Notes: generated by a model from the letters alone, not told the origin. Shown: positions 1-9,356, counted from the first letter of the stretch. The stretch: 64,000 nt of DNA from an uncultured Aquimarina sp. (GCA_947498595.1 CANMKX010000001.1:248001-312000), one strand, 5' to 3'. Numbers and translations are program-made.

Positions 1-540
1 ATAAATGCATCGCATCCCTTTGCAACTGTTTTACATCACACATTGGCAACAATGCCAATAACTATAGAACTGATACGATTTGAGCGCGAAATGCTTGAAC
101 ATACCGTACATCCTCTAGTGCAGTATACCAAAGATTTTGATACAGCATTAGAGTATTTAAAAAATAAAAAACACACCTCATTACTCGCATTATCAGGAGT
201 ACAAACTATTAAAAAACTAAAACCTTTCTGGGAAGAACACCAAGCATGGTTTCGAATATTAGATAGGGATAGTTCTAGGCAAATAGCAAAAGAAGCAGGA
301 TTCCCGCAATCTCAATTGTTATACGGATATCCACAATCAATGATTGCCGAAGTAGATCTTATAGAAAAAATAAACCCCTCAATACTCATAACCAAAGAGA
401 GTGGCGTCAATGGTAAATTAGAACAAAAAATAACAGCAGCAATAGCTACAAAAACGCCGATATTGATCGTTAAAAAACCAATAATACCCAATCGGTATAT
501 CACTCTTATAACAAAAGAAGAATTGATCAAACGCATCTAA
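1..540 (+). CDS. cbiJ: precorrin-6A/cobalt-precorrin-6A reductase, C-terminal part (cut by window edge)
   Basis: The reading frame is open from base 1, so the gene starts outside the window. The first visible residues, NASHPFATVLHHTLA, match the DA(T/S)HP(Y/F)A motif of the CbiJ/CobK family, which reduces the corrin macrocycle at the precorrin-6 stage of B12 synthesis. A TTG at 43 could be mistaken for a start, but the motif lies upstream of it. The last 31 codons end in KTPILIVKKP and a stop at 538-540. The same 3' end recurs at 5775-5869. Further B12 genes (cbiD, permease, chelatase) follow at 8256-11739, which supports the assignment. Confidence 0.85.
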   Translation: MNASHPFATVLHHTLATMPITIELIRFEREMLEHTVHPLVQYTKDFDTALEYLKNKKHTSLLALSGVQTIKKLKPFWEEHQAWFRILDRDSSRQIAKEAGFPQSQLLYGYPQSMIAEVDLIEKINPSILITKESGVNGKLEQKITAAIATKTPILIVKKPIIPNRYITLITKEELIKRI

Positions 541-554
541 ACCTGTTGTTTTTT
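446..554 (+). repeat. direct repeat, left copy (3' end of cbiJ)
   Basis: These 109 bases, covering the last 31 codons of cbiJ, its stop codon and the following ACCTGTTGTTTTTT, recur at 5775-5883 with seven mismatches. The two copies bracket the whole type VI-B island. This resembles the attL/attR pattern of elements that insert at a gene 3' end and restore it, but no integrase gene is visible between the copies. Confidence 0.85.
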
Positions 555-689
555 GATGTTTGTTGGGGATAAAACATTCTGTAATCTGCTTGTGTAAATA
601 ATGACATTAATTAAGATATTCATTAAAAAAATAGGTTCTAGGATTGAAAAAAGGTAATTTTATACCTATGAAAGTGCAGCGAATGAACT

Positions 690-761
690 GTTTTTTTAAT
701 CCTATTTGTTATCAAAAACATAGGATTTATAAGGGTTTATCCCTTATAAAAACGGCTTTAG
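690..761 (+). promoter_or_regulatory. leader of type VI-B array 1
   Basis: These 72 bases abut the first repeat and are identical, apart from one base, to 5352-5423 before array 2. They contain an inverted pair AATCCTA...TAGGATT and a perfect palindrome with arms TTTATAAGGG and CCCTTATAAA. The conservation at both arrays, on the same side, marks this as the functional leader (insertion site and/or promoter). Confidence 0.75.
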
Positions 762-1127
762 GTTGGGAATGACCTCATTTTGGAAGGTATTCACAACTCC
801 AACATTTGTATTAAATATACTATCGTTGTTGGGAATGACCTCATTTTGGAAGGTATTCACAACTATTTAAGTATTAAGTAGTAATTATTTTTGTTGGGAA
901 TGACCTCATTTTGGAAGGTATTCACAACGACAAGACATTAACGATAATGAGATAACCAAGTTGGGAGTGACCTCATTTTGGAAGGTATTCACAACTTTTT
1001 TGCGAGATTAGCATAATGAGAGTAAGTTGGGAATGACCTCATTTTGGAAGGTATTCACAACTACAGAAGCGACGTAAGCAGTTTTATTGTAGTTGGGAAT
1101 GACCTCATTTTGGAAGGTATTCACAAC
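762..1127 (+). CRISPR. type VI-B CRISPR array 1 (6 repeats, 5 spacers)
   Basis: The 36-base repeats start at 762, 828, 893, 960, 1026 and 1092. They begin GTTGGGAATGACCTC and end GGTATTCACAAC; the fourth reads GGGAGTGACC instead of GGGAATGACC. Spacers are 29-31 bases. The repeat can fold: GTTGgGAATgACCT pairs with AGGTATTCACAAC across a 9-base loop containing the UUUU run typical of Cas13b repeats, which supports transcription along the + strand. In Cas13b crRNAs the repeat lies 3' of the spacer. Confidence 0.97.
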
Positions 1128-1279
1128 AACAAGTAAAGATGTAGTAGGAGAAAAATTGTAATTTTAACTACTTATAATGCTATAAATACCATTGAGTACT
1201 CAGGCATATTTGTATTGTATTTTACCTGTACATTATCATAAAGATTAGGTTTTATTTTGTAGCTTTAGTTTTCTAATCA

Positions 1280-4200
1280 ATGACCTACATAATGATCAAA
1301 TCTACCTCTAATCGTTGTCTCAATGACGATCCACAATACTTTGCTTATTACCTAAATAAAGCGACTTCTAATCTTTATAGTATTCTTAACGAAATAGGAA
1401 GTATTCTTAATTCTAGATTAGATATTCCTAAAAAATTAACAATAGATAGAGATGGTAGTATAGAGGGACATCCAGTATTGAGTAGAATTAGTAGTTTTTC
1501 ATCAAATACAAATGAACGAGCAAAGATCTCGGGACTGCGTTGGGCTTTGTTAAACAAACACTTACCTTTTTTGAAAACATATGCGTATGAAACAGTTTGT
1601 TTTGTTGGTAAGATGAATGAAAAAGAGGCGCAAAAATTTAAACAGAGGAACCCTGCAAATACGATGCGTATTAAAGATATTATAGCAACGATTCCTAAAC
1701 TAAAAGATACAGTCCAGTTTACTCAAAAAGAGTTGGATAAAGATGTTTGTATCACTAACGAAGTTAAGATTGTTATTCAATTATTAAGGCATTTACGCAA
1801 TACTTACTCGCACAGTTATCCAGTACAAAAAGAACAAGCATACCTAACTTTTATTCAAAAATTAAAGCATAATACTATAGAATTTGATGTAGAAAAAGAT
1901 ATACGAAAAATATGGAATGCAGGTATTTTACATAGCAGCGATCGGGTTGGATATATCAAATTGCGTAGATACCGTCATATGATCAAAGGTTTACCCAAAA
2001 ACTATTATCATAATTTCCGCACTCCAGAAAACATACTTAAGCAAAATGGTATCGCATATTTGATTTGCCTGTTTTTAGAAAAAAAAGATGCCTATCAATT
2101 TCTTAAAAAACTACAAGGGTTTAAACAAGGAGGAGCAAAAAGTAAATCATTTGATGCTTATACAGATGATAAAGAAAAACAACAAAGCGAACGTTTTCAA
2201 GCTACTTTGCACACATACACTGCTTTTTGTTGTCAATTGCCCAAACCTGTGATCGAATTTAAGCCTGGACATGCAGCGGCCAAAATCGATTTAATGACCA
2301 ATATGCTCAACGAATTGCATAAATGTCCTCAGGAACTTTTTGAAATGCTCCAGACCAAAGATCAAGAACAATTTGCTTATAGCATTCGGCAGGATCGATT
2401 AGGACATATAGAGGATAATCTAGCAGCTCAAAAAACAGATACAACAACAATCGCTACAGATGATTTAATTACCCATGCTTATTTGATACGGTATCGAGAT
2501 CGTTTTCCATATTTTGCATTGCGATTTATAGAAGAAATACAATTGTTTCCAGCTATTAAATTTCATATTGATTACGGAAAAATGACTTTGAGTCATACGT
2601 TTGAAGATTCTCAAGGAAATAGCACCTATGATCATTCTTGGACAAAAGACGTTCATGATTTTGGACTTTTATCCCATGCGCAAGAACACCGATTGAACTA
2701 TCAATTAGGGATACAAAAAGGCATTCACCCTCAAAAATACATAGCAAGCCAGTACGAATATTTTTCGCCTCATTACCATATTGATAACAATCAAATTCAA
2801 TTTGTACTAACTCCTGTAGCTGCAAGAATTCCGAGTAGAAAAGCAAACGATTCTAAAAAAGATACAGCCGATCAAAAATTTATAGGTAAATCATTAGTTA
2901 AAAACAACTACAAAGAGCGAAAATATATAGTAAGTACATTTGATTTAGCAGCCTTAATTCAATTAAAACTCACGACTCCTGATTTTGATTTACAACAACA
3001 TTTAGAAACGCTAGAAACAAATTACCTTCGGTTTTTAAAAGATGCTGCAGAAGGAAATTTTGAAGCGAGTGATTATACTCAATTTGGAATAAAACTACAA
3101 GCATATCAATTAAAACGCCATTGGATTCCTAAAGAAATAAAACGTTGCTTGGCTAAGCATACAGTAGACTACCAAAAACATCTAACAAATAAAATTGAAG
3201 CAGAAAAAGAAGATACCAAAGCACGTCTGGATGTATTAAACAATAATAACAAATTAAACCCCAAGATAGGGACAATGGCTGATTTTTTGGCACAAGATAG
3301 TATCAAACGAATGCTGCCCAAATCAGATTTTAAAGCAAAAATCACTCCTGAACAGTACCAACAATTACAGCGCAATTTTGCCCTGTTTACTACCCAACAA
3401 ATAGACGCGTTTCACTTATTAAAAGAGGAATTAAAAATTGTAACAGGAAAAAAACAAAACAGACATCCTTTTTTATATAAAATAATAGATAATTCAAACA
3501 TTAAATATACTAAACTGTTGGATTTTTATAAAATTTACCTCGAAACCAAGGGTAATTTTTTAAACACTTTACAGCATCCCAAACCAGTACAATTTTCTGT
3601 AAGCAATATTGATAAATACCCTTTTTTACAATTCCCATATGAAACTATAGAGGATAAACGTCAACAAAAAACATATACTGTAGAACGATTACAACGTATT
3701 TATAAAACAACCATAAACGAACAAGAGAAAAATGAGCTTCCTTTTGTGATCCCTAAAGGATTTCTGAATGAGCTTATTGATGCGCAATTTTCTGTACAAA
3801 ATGATAAAACCACCTCAGTAACAACAGAAAATAATTTTGTATACACCATGCTACAAACACATACCGATTACCAAGTATTTTATGATTATAAACGCGCCAT
3901 TCGTATTGATAAAAGCACAATTCACAACCCTTTGATTGGTACTTCAAAGGAATTAGAAACGAAATATAAAAAACGTTTTAAACATTTATTAGGAGGAAAA
4001 GATTCTCAAGGAAACCGTATAAAAGGGAAAGAAATTACAGACCCCAAAAGTCCTGATTGGAATAAAAAAGTATGGGTAAAACGAGTGATACAACCCGAAA
4101 AGAAAATACGTCTTTACAAAGCTCAAGATATGGTTCTTTTTACCATGGCTAAATATTTAGCAGAAAAATTGGAGGAAAACATAGCAATTGATAGTAGTAA

Positions 4201-4807
4201 CTGGAAACTGAGTGAAATTAGATACCAAGATACAAAAAAAGATGAGCTACATACACCATCTATTTATGAGAAAAATATTCTTGATAAAGAATGTATAGAA
4301 GTTTCTTTTGAACAAGAAGGACAACCTAAAATCAAAACACTAACAAATCTTAAAAAATATGGAAAGATAAAAACATACCTGCGTAACAAGCGCGTACAAG
4401 AATTGCTCAGCTGGCTCAAAGATGATAGTATACAATTAGAAGATTTACAAGAAGCTATTGAAGGATTAGATAAATTAGGAGAAAAGGCCTTTTCTGCGTT
4501 CTTGGGGTATGAGCACCGTTGTCATGAGTTAGGAATAGAACACAGTAAAAGACATATGTTGTATTTAGAAGCTTTGAAAGAAAAAAAACTTCTTACAACA
4601 CAAGAAGTTATATTAATGAATGCTTTACGCAATATGTTCTGCCACTCAGGGTTTATTGATAAAAAAAAGCATGAAAACTATTTTGAATTGATCAAAGTAC
4701 AGTATGGTATTGAGTTTAATTATAAACTAGATACAGTAGTTGAGGTCACAACACAATTGATAGAAAAATTATACGCTATTGAAAAATTAAACTTGGTGAA
4801 CGCATGA
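1280..4807 (+). CDS. cas13b: CRISPR-associated RNA-guided RNase Cas13b (type VI-B)
   Basis: This 1175-residue protein has the two R-x4-H HEPN RNase motifs at opposite ends: RNTYSH at about residues 173-178 and RNMFCH at about 1117-1122. That placement, with motifs near both termini, is the Cas13b pattern. It is a crRNA-guided RNase that cleaves target RNA and then acts collaterally. It sits between two arrays of the 36-base Cas13b-type repeat. No cas1 or cas2 is present in the locus, as is usual for type VI-B. The ATG at 1280 is used here; an in-frame ATG at 1292 is an alternative start. Its stop overlaps the start of the next gene by 4 bases (ATGA), indicating translational coupling. Confidence 0.96.
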   Translation: MTYIMIKSTSNRCLNDDPQYFAYYLNKATSNLYSILNEIGSILNSRLDIPKKLTIDRDGSIEGHPVLSRISSFSSNTNERAKISGLRWALLNKHLPFLKTYAYETVCFVGKMNEKEAQKFKQRNPANTMRIKDIIATIPKLKDTVQFTQKELDKDVCITNEVKIVIQLLRHLRNTYSHSYPVQKEQAYLTFIQKLKHNTIEFDVEKDIRKIWNAGILHSSDRVGYIKLRRYRHMIKGLPKNYYHNFRTPENILKQNGIAYLICLFLEKKDAYQFLKKLQGFKQGGAKSKSFDAYTDDKEKQQSERFQATLHTYTAFCCQLPKPVIEFKPGHAAAKIDLMTNMLNELHKCPQELFEMLQTKDQEQFAYSIRQDRLGHIEDNLAAQKTDTTTIATDDLITHAYLIRYRDRFPYFALRFIEEIQLFPAIKFHIDYGKMTLSHTFEDSQGNSTYDHSWTKDVHDFGLLSHAQEHRLNYQLGIQKGIHPQKYIASQYEYFSPHYHIDNNQIQFVLTPVAARIPSRKANDSKKDTADQKFIGKSLVKNNYKERKYIVSTFDLAALIQLKLTTPDFDLQQHLETLETNYLRFLKDAAEGNFEASDYTQFGIKLQAYQLKRHWIPKEIKRCLAKHTVDYQKHLTNKIEAEKEDTKARLDVLNNNNKLNPKIGTMADFLAQDSIKRMLPKSDFKAKITPEQYQQLQRNFALFTTQQIDAFHLLKEELKIVTGKKQNRHPFLYKIIDNSNIKYTKLLDFYKIYLETKGNFLNTLQHPKPVQFSVSNIDKYPFLQFPYETIEDKRQQKTYTVERLQRIYKTTINEQEKNELPFVIPKGFLNELIDAQFSVQNDKTTSVTTENNFVYTMLQTHTDYQVFYDYKRAIRIDKSTIHNPLIGTSKELETKYKKRFKHLLGGKDSQGNRIKGKEITDPKSPDWNKKVWVKRVIQPEKKIRLYKAQDMVLFTMAKYLAEKLEENIAIDSSNWKLSEIRYQDTKKDELHTPSIYEKNILDKECIEVSFEQEGQPKIKTLTNLKKYGKIKTYLRNKRVQELLSWLKDDSIQLEDLQEAIEGLDKLGEKAFSAFLGYEHRCHELGIEHSKRHMLYLEALKEKKLLTTQEVILMNALRNMFCHSGFIDKKKHENYFELIKVQYGIEFNYKLDTVVEVTTQLIEKLYAIEKLNLVNA

Positions 4808-5304
4808 AAAATAATGAACTAGAAATCTTAAAACTTTGCATTCCTATAGCTTTAGGATTAATCGTATGGTATGTCCAAAAAGCAAAAGAATTACGAATGC
4901 AACGTTCTCAGTATAACCGGCAAAAAAATATAGATGCCCTAATGGCTATTTGGGGACTTTTACGTTTTATGGCACAAAATGAAAATGTAGATACTGTTTA
5001 TATCAAAAAAGAAATGCAATGTTTGTTAAGAGTAAAACAGGCCAATGCTTTTTTGAATGCTTTTAAAGAAGTGTATTATACGCAAGGACACGGTTTATAT
5101 CTCAATGCAGCCTTAAAGAAAGAATTGTTTTATTGGAGAGGAGCTACCTATACTATTCTTAAAGCAGAAAATAAATTTGGTATAGAAGGAACTACAGAGG
5201 ATCATATCAAAATTAAAAACAAAACCTATCAAAAAGAATTGTTTGATACGCGATATCATATAATTAATGAATTACTGAAAAAAGAGTTAGAATCCATCCG
5301 GTAG
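4804..5304 (+). CDS. csx28: Csx28-like accessory membrane protein of type VI-B
   Basis: This 166-residue protein starts inside the last codons of cas13b (ATGA overlap). It has a single hydrophobic segment near the N-terminus (about residues 9-24, LCIPIALGLIVWYV) followed by a basic, helical domain. Size, single membrane segment and position directly after cas13b match Csx28 of subtype VI-B2, reported to form a membrane pore that enhances Cas13b antiphage activity; Csx27 of VI-B1 has more membrane segments. No R-x4-H motif of the HEPN type can be found in the sequence. The call rests on context and architecture, not on recognised sequence identity. Confidence 0.7.
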   Translation: MKNNELEILKLCIPIALGLIVWYVQKAKELRMQRSQYNRQKNIDALMAIWGLLRFMAQNENVDTVYIKKEMQCLLRVKQANAFLNAFKEVYYTQGHGLYLNAALKKELFYWRGATYTILKAENKFGIEGTTEDHIKIKNKTYQKELFDTRYHIINELLKKELESIR

Positions 5305-5351
5305 GATCTAAAAAAGAAGTGAATTGAGCTCAATTATGGTTAAAAACAGTT

Positions 5352-5423
5352 GTTTTTTTAATCCTATTTGTTATCAAGAACATAGGATTTATAAGGGTTT
5401 ATCCCTTATAAAAACGGCTTTAG
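5352..5423 (+). promoter_or_regulatory. leader of type VI-B array 2
   Basis: This is a near-identical copy of 690-761 (one mismatch), again directly left of the first repeat. It carries the motif TTTTTTTAATCCTA at 5353-5366 and the palindrome TTTATAAGGG/CCCTTATAAA at 5388-5412. Confidence 0.75.
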
Positions 5424-5657
5424 GTTGGGAGTGACCTCATTTTGGAAGGTATTCACAACTGAGTTTTTTGATTTTTAAATCTTGATACCGTTGGGAGTGA
5501 CCTCATTTTGGAAGGTATTCACAACAAAGTCCTTAAAATAAAAGCGTTTTTAAAAGTTGAGAGTGACCTCATTTTGGAAGGTATTCACAACATTTTTTAT
5601 TGACATATATTTTTCTTTAAGGTTGGGAATGACCTCATTTTGGAAGGTATTCACAAC
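5424..5657 (+). CRISPR. type VI-B CRISPR array 2 (4 repeats, 3 spacers)
   Basis: The 36-base repeats start at 5424, 5490, 5556 and 5622, with three 30-base spacers. The repeat is the same as in array 1, with small variants: the first two read GGGAGTGACC, the third GAGAGTGACC and the last GGGAATGACC. Array 2 lies directly downstream of the csx28-like gene, so cas13b and its partner sit between two arrays in the same orientation. Confidence 0.96.
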
Positions 5658-5681
5658 AAGACAAAGTGAAAGCGTAAAATG

Positions 5682-5716
5682 TACTATGATCGTTTTATAT
5701 CAATACGATCATAGTA
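5682..5716 (+). terminator. hairpin after VI-B array 2
   Basis: A perfect 12-bp stem (TACTATGATCGT with ACGATCATAGTA) and an 11-base loop are followed by TTAATTTT. It lies 24 bases after the last repeat and probably ends the pre-crRNA. Confidence 0.6.
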
Positions 5717-5774
5717 TTAATTTTAGAGAAGGTAGGTTACTACTGTTTCAGATAGAATTATAAAGCGCAATTTT

Positions 5775-5883
5775 CTACAAAAACACCAATATTGATCGTT
5801 AAAAAACCAATAATACCCAATCGATATATCACTCTTACAACAAAAGAACAATTGATCAAATACATCTAAACCTGTTGTTTTTT
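5775..5883 (+). repeat. direct repeat, right copy (orphan 3' end of cbiJ)
   Basis: This 109-base copy of 446-554 has seven mismatches. In frame it encodes the last 31 residues of CbiJ (28 of 31 identical, ending LIKYI) and a stop at 5867-5869, with no gene body upstream. It marks the right edge of the inserted island. Confidence 0.85.
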
Positions 5884-6234
5884 TGAGGAATAACAACAAT
5901 ATAACCTGTTTATTTATCAGTAGTTTAGTAGGAGGTCGTATTATAGCAGTATTATAATACCAAATGGGCATTAAAATAATCGACTCAATTTATTTCTAGA
6001 TCCTTTCTTTATATAAATTAAGATCTTGATTATGATTGCATTTTCTGTTTACACATAAAGAAATCATAATTTTAGTTTACAATCCAATCAATTAAAAATT
6101 TAGTTGGTATAAGAACTAAATCTAGTGAGTTTGCATTTTATCGAGAATTACCTCAAAGATATAGAGCGATCTATTGCTTTCAAGAATAAGAGACATAAGT
6201 TGTACACAAATAATCAATTATAAAATTAAATTTC
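5884..6234. other. non-coding stretch between the island edge and aqpZ
   Basis: No convincing gene or RNA is seen here. A short open stretch around 6118-6190 (KSSEFAFYRELPQRYRAIY) has no start codon and could be a remnant of a lost gene. The promoter of the aquaporin gene should lie in this stretch, but no clear TAnnTTTG box was found. Confidence 0.4.
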
Positions 6235-6921
6235 ATGAAAAAATTAATAGCAGAATTTATGGGTACACTCTGGTTAGTTTTAGGAGGATGTGGTAGCGCA
6301 GTATTAGCAGCCGCTTACCCAGAACTAGGAATTGGATTCACAGGAGTTGCATTAGCATTTGGATTAACTGTAGTAACGATGGCGTATGCAATTGGGCATA
6401 TATCGGGTTGTCACCTTAATCCTGCGGTTTCTATAGGATTATGGATGGGAGGACGTTTTGATAAAAAAGAAGTATTGCCATATATCATTTCGCAAGTATT
6501 AGGAGGAATAGCTGGAGCAGGAATACTATATATGATTGCAAGCGGTAAAAGCGGATTTGAGATAGGAGGTTTTGCAGCCAATGGATATGGAGAACATTCA
6601 CCAGATGGATATACGATGTTGGCAACATTAGTAACAGAAGTTGTCATGACTTTTATGTTTTTAATCATCATTCTAGGAGCTACACATGATAAAGCACCAA
6701 AAGGATTTGCTGGTTTAGCAATAGGATTAGGCTTAACATTGATTCATTTGATTAGTATACCAGTAACCAATACATCTGTAAATCCAGCAAGGAGTACAAG
6801 TCAAGCTTTATTTGCAGGAGGATGGGCTATAGATCAATTATGGTTATTTTGGGTAGCACCTATTGTAGGAGCAATTTTGGCCGGTATTGTATACAAATAT
6901 ATAGCATCTGATGCTTCATAA
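6235..6921 (+). CDS. aqpZ: aquaporin Z
   Basis: This 228-residue inner-membrane water channel of the MIP family has two NPA half-helices, at residues 62-64 (HLNPAVS) and 183-185 (SVNPARS). The likely selectivity filter residues are F42, H171, T180 and R186, matching the narrow water-selective filter of AqpZ rather than a glycerol facilitator. Six hydrophobic segments are visible and the length is normal. It stands alone, with an inverted-strand gene following. Confidence 0.95.
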   Translation: MKKLIAEFMGTLWLVLGGCGSAVLAAAYPELGIGFTGVALAFGLTVVTMAYAIGHISGCHLNPAVSIGLWMGGRFDKKEVLPYIISQVLGGIAGAGILYMIASGKSGFEIGGFAANGYGEHSPDGYTMLATLVTEVVMTFMFLIIILGATHDKAPKGFAGLAIGLGLTLIHLISIPVTNTSVNPARSTSQALFAGGWAIDQLWLFWVAPIVGAILAGIVYKYIASDAS

Positions 6922-6973
6922 ATAACATAAAAATGGGTTAAGAACTACAATGCTTAATCCATTTTTAATTATA

Positions 6974-7471
6974 TTATTCTAGCGTATGGCCTTTGCTTTC
7001 TAAAACTTTGGTAATATACCGAACCAGTTCTTGTTTTCTTTTCTCTACAGCTATAGATTGATTAGGATCTTTATGCAAATAGTAGGATGCAATTTCATCA
7101 ATACTTAACTGATCTATAGTGTGAAATTCAATGATTTGTCGCGAAAAATAATCAATAGCGATATTATGATCTTGAGCTCTAGATAAAGCGTTAGTATTTT
7201 TATTGATTAATTTTTTTCGTTCTTTCTTAGATAAATCAACCGTAAGATATCCTTCATCAGCTGCAATTTTGGTAACAAATGTTGAAGCAACTTTTTTAGC
7301 GCCATTACAATATGCACAAGGCCCCGGTAACCAATGCAATTCTTTTTGTAACCGTTTAATATCATGGATGTCAACATGCCCTTTACCAAGACATCTAGGA
7401 CAGTCAATCAATGATTGATGTGAATGTTTTCTTTTCTTTTTAAATAAATTAAACAAGGATTTGGTAAGCAT
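6974..7471 (-). CDS. small zinc-binding protein of unknown function
   Basis: This 165-residue protein has two CxxC pairs, CPRC (C24/C27) and CAYC (C52/C55), in a DnaJ-like CxxCxGxG setting, so a zinc knuckle is likely. The N-terminus is strongly basic (KKKRK), and the C-terminal half is helical and charged. The role is unknown. It is transcribed leftward together with the hydroxylase gene at 7508-8107, 36 bases upstream. Confidence 0.65.
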   Translation of the reverse strand: MLTKSLFNLFKKKRKHSHQSLIDCPRCLGKGHVDIHDIKRLQKELHWLPGPCAYCNGAKKVASTFVTKIAADEGYLTVDLSKKERKKLINKNTNALSRAQDHNIAIDYFSRQIIEFHTIDQLSIDEIASYYLHKDPNQSIAVEKRKQELVRYITKVLESKGHTLE

Positions 7472-7507
7472 GAATTTTGATTTTTTGAATTGATGTAATA
7501 AATACTA

Positions 7508-8107
7508 TTAGTATAGGTTTTTATTAATTAATTGTTTCACCCAATCATTAGGAATCATATCAATGGTAAGATTAACACGCTCGTTAGGACTGTGGTTAGT
7601 GATCTTATGAGGATCAGATAATTTGAGATACCAACATTCACCAGGGAGCATCGCTACAGGAGTTCCGTTAAGATAAAAAGTAACCTGATCGTCAACAAAA
7701 ATAGGAATCGTTAATCTAATTACAGATTTTTCTACCTCCAAAGCTAAGGTAGGATCTGTGTGTTCTTTTACAATTGCACCAGGAGCAAGACGTAACAAAC
7801 GAACTAATGTAACGGTAGTATGTGCTTTAAAACCATCAATGATACTCATGAGGTAAGGAGATTTTTTTAAAATAGGAGTGTCTAACCAATCCGTCCAAGA
7901 ACCATCTGCATAATCATCGGCAGGAGGAGGAAAAGGAAGCGACGTATCTACCATATGAGCAGGAGCACGTAATGATTGTACATCATAATACTCAAATGGT
8001 TGTAATTGAAGAGACATAAATTCTGAACGCAATTTTTCAACATCAAAAGACAGTGGTAATTTAATGCGATCAAACGATTGAATTGTTGCTTGAGTAGGTA
8101 ATGACAT
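7508..8107 (-). CDS. aspartyl/asparaginyl beta-hydroxylase family protein
   Basis: This 199-residue protein carries the double-stranded beta-helix core of the Asp_Arg_Hydrox family (2-oxoglutarate and Fe(II)-dependent). The H-x-D iron ligand pair is at H116/D118 (KEHTDPT), a distal histidine at H167 or H172 and a likely 2-oxoglutarate-binding arginine at R177 (SPNERVNL). The substrate cannot be inferred. It is likely co-transcribed with the zinc-knuckle gene downstream. Confidence 0.8.
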   Translation of the reverse strand: MSLPTQATIQSFDRIKLPLSFDVEKLRSEFMSLQLQPFEYYDVQSLRAPAHMVDTSLPFPPPADDYADGSWTDWLDTPILKKSPYLMSIIDGFKAHTTVTLVRLLRLAPGAIVKEHTDPTLALEVEKSVIRLTIPIFVDDQVTFYLNGTPVAMLPGECWYLKLSDPHKITNHSPNERVNLTIDMIPNDWVKQLINKNLY

Positions 8108-8213
8108 GATGTAATGTTTATTATGAAAAATGAATTATGAACTAAAATAAGAAATCTTAACTAGATTTATAATACTTTACAGATGCAATTTATAGGGATT
8201 AAGCACAAACAAG

Positions 8214-8221
8214 TATCTTTG
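8214..8221 (+). promoter_or_regulatory. Bacteroidota -7 box for the cbiD operon
   Basis: TATCTTTG fits the TAnnTTTG consensus and lies 35 bases before the TTG start of cbiD. No clear -33 TTTG partner is seen. Confidence 0.55.
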
Positions 8222-8255
8222 CAGGAAACAAAAAGAAATTTAGAAATATATTTTT

Positions 8256-9356
8256 TTGGGAGAATTACAAGAGATACCAAATAAACCATTACGTAGAGGA
8301 TATACAACAGGAGCATGCGCTACTGCATGTACCAAAGCTGCGCTTTTGCATTTAATTACCCAAAAAATAGCCGATAGCGTTACAATTACATTGCCTATAG
8401 GGGAACGTGTATCCTTTATAACAACATTAAAAGAATCCCATCAAAATCAAAGTAGTTTTGCAACGATTAAAGATGCAGGAGACGATCCCGATGTAACACA
8501 TCAAGCCGAAATTATAGCAACGGTATCATTAAATGCAACTGGAGAAATTATTTTTAAGAGAGGTGAAGGAGTAGGACTCGTTACTTTACCAGGACTTGAA
8601 ATTGCTGTTGGAGAACCAGCCATTAATCCAGTACCACGTAGTATGATGCGTGCAGTTTGCCAAAAAATATTAGCAAATTACCAATTAGAGAAACAAGGAG
8701 TAACAATTACTATCGCAGTAACCAACGGTGCACAATTAGCAAAAAGAACGCTTAATAGTAGGTTAGGCATCTTACACGGCATCTCTATACTGGGAACTTC
8801 TGGAATAGTAACACCGTTTTCTGCGGCATCCTATATAGCAAGTATTCAGCAAGGAATAGAAGTTGCAATAGCAAATGGAGCAACGCAGTTGTTAATTAAT
8901 TCTGGAGCAAGAAGTGAAAAAATGCTGCGAGGACTTTTTCCTACGATAGCAACAACAAGTTGTATCCATTACGGAAATTGGATACAGGAAACGTTTGAAA
9001 AAATAAAAGTGACTCCGCAAATAACCAATGTAACTATGGGGATTATGCTTGGTAAAGCAGCTAAATTAGCACAAGGACAATTAAACACACATAGTGGCAA
9101 AACTAGTTGGGATAAACAATTTATACATCAATTGGCATTAGAAGCAGGATACGAACCCGAAAAAATAGCGCCTATTTTATCTTTAAATATGGCAGGACGT
9201 TTGCGAGAAATTTTTACTTTTACTGACCAAGAATTATTCTATCAAAAATTATTAAAACAATGTTATGATCATTGTAAAAAGATAGCCCCTAAAATTACTT
9301 TAGAACTCTATCTGATTAGCAATGATGGAGTATACATACGATATCAAAATACATGA
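8256..9356 (+). CDS. cbiD: cobalt-precorrin-5B (C1)-methyltransferase CbiD
   Basis: This 366-residue enzyme of anaerobic cobalamin synthesis uses S-adenosylmethionine to methylate C1 of the corrin ring. The N-terminal signature PLRRGYTTGACATA is diagnostic of CbiD. The only possible start in frame is the TTG at 8256, because a TAG lies at 8241-8243. Its TGA overlaps the ATG of the permease gene (ATGA), so the two are translationally coupled. Together with cbiJ it shows that this strain makes or remodels B12 through the early-cobalt route. Confidence 0.95.
   Translation: MGELQEIPNKPLRRGYTTGACATACTKAALLHLITQKIADSVTITLPIGERVSFITTLKESHQNQSSFATIKDAGDDPDVTHQAEIIATVSLNATGEIIFKRGEGVGLVTLPGLEIAVGEPAINPVPRSMMRAVCQKILANYQLEKQGVTITIAVTNGAQLAKRTLNSRLGILHGISILGTSGIVTPFSAASYIASIQQGIEVAIANGATQLLINSGARSEKMLRGLFPTIATTSCIHYGNWIQETFEKIKVTPQITNVTMGIMLGKAAKLAQGQLNTHSGKTSWDKQFIHQLALEAGYEPEKIAPILSLNMAGRLREIFTFTDQELFYQKLLKQCYDHCKKIAPKITLELYLISNDGVYIRYQNT

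Noticed and set aside
5557-5763. A 68-codon open frame across the end of VI-B array 2
   Set aside because: It runs through repeats and spacers and repeats its own sequence with each repeat; it is a by-product of the array.
5884-6234. A transposase or integrase remnant that could explain the island insertion
   Set aside because: Only one short open stretch without recognisable catalytic motif was found.
8108-8255. A cobalamin riboswitch upstream of cbiD
   Set aside because: The gap is only 148 bases, and no B12-box-like sequence or matching stem pattern could be seen; only a -7 box is supported.
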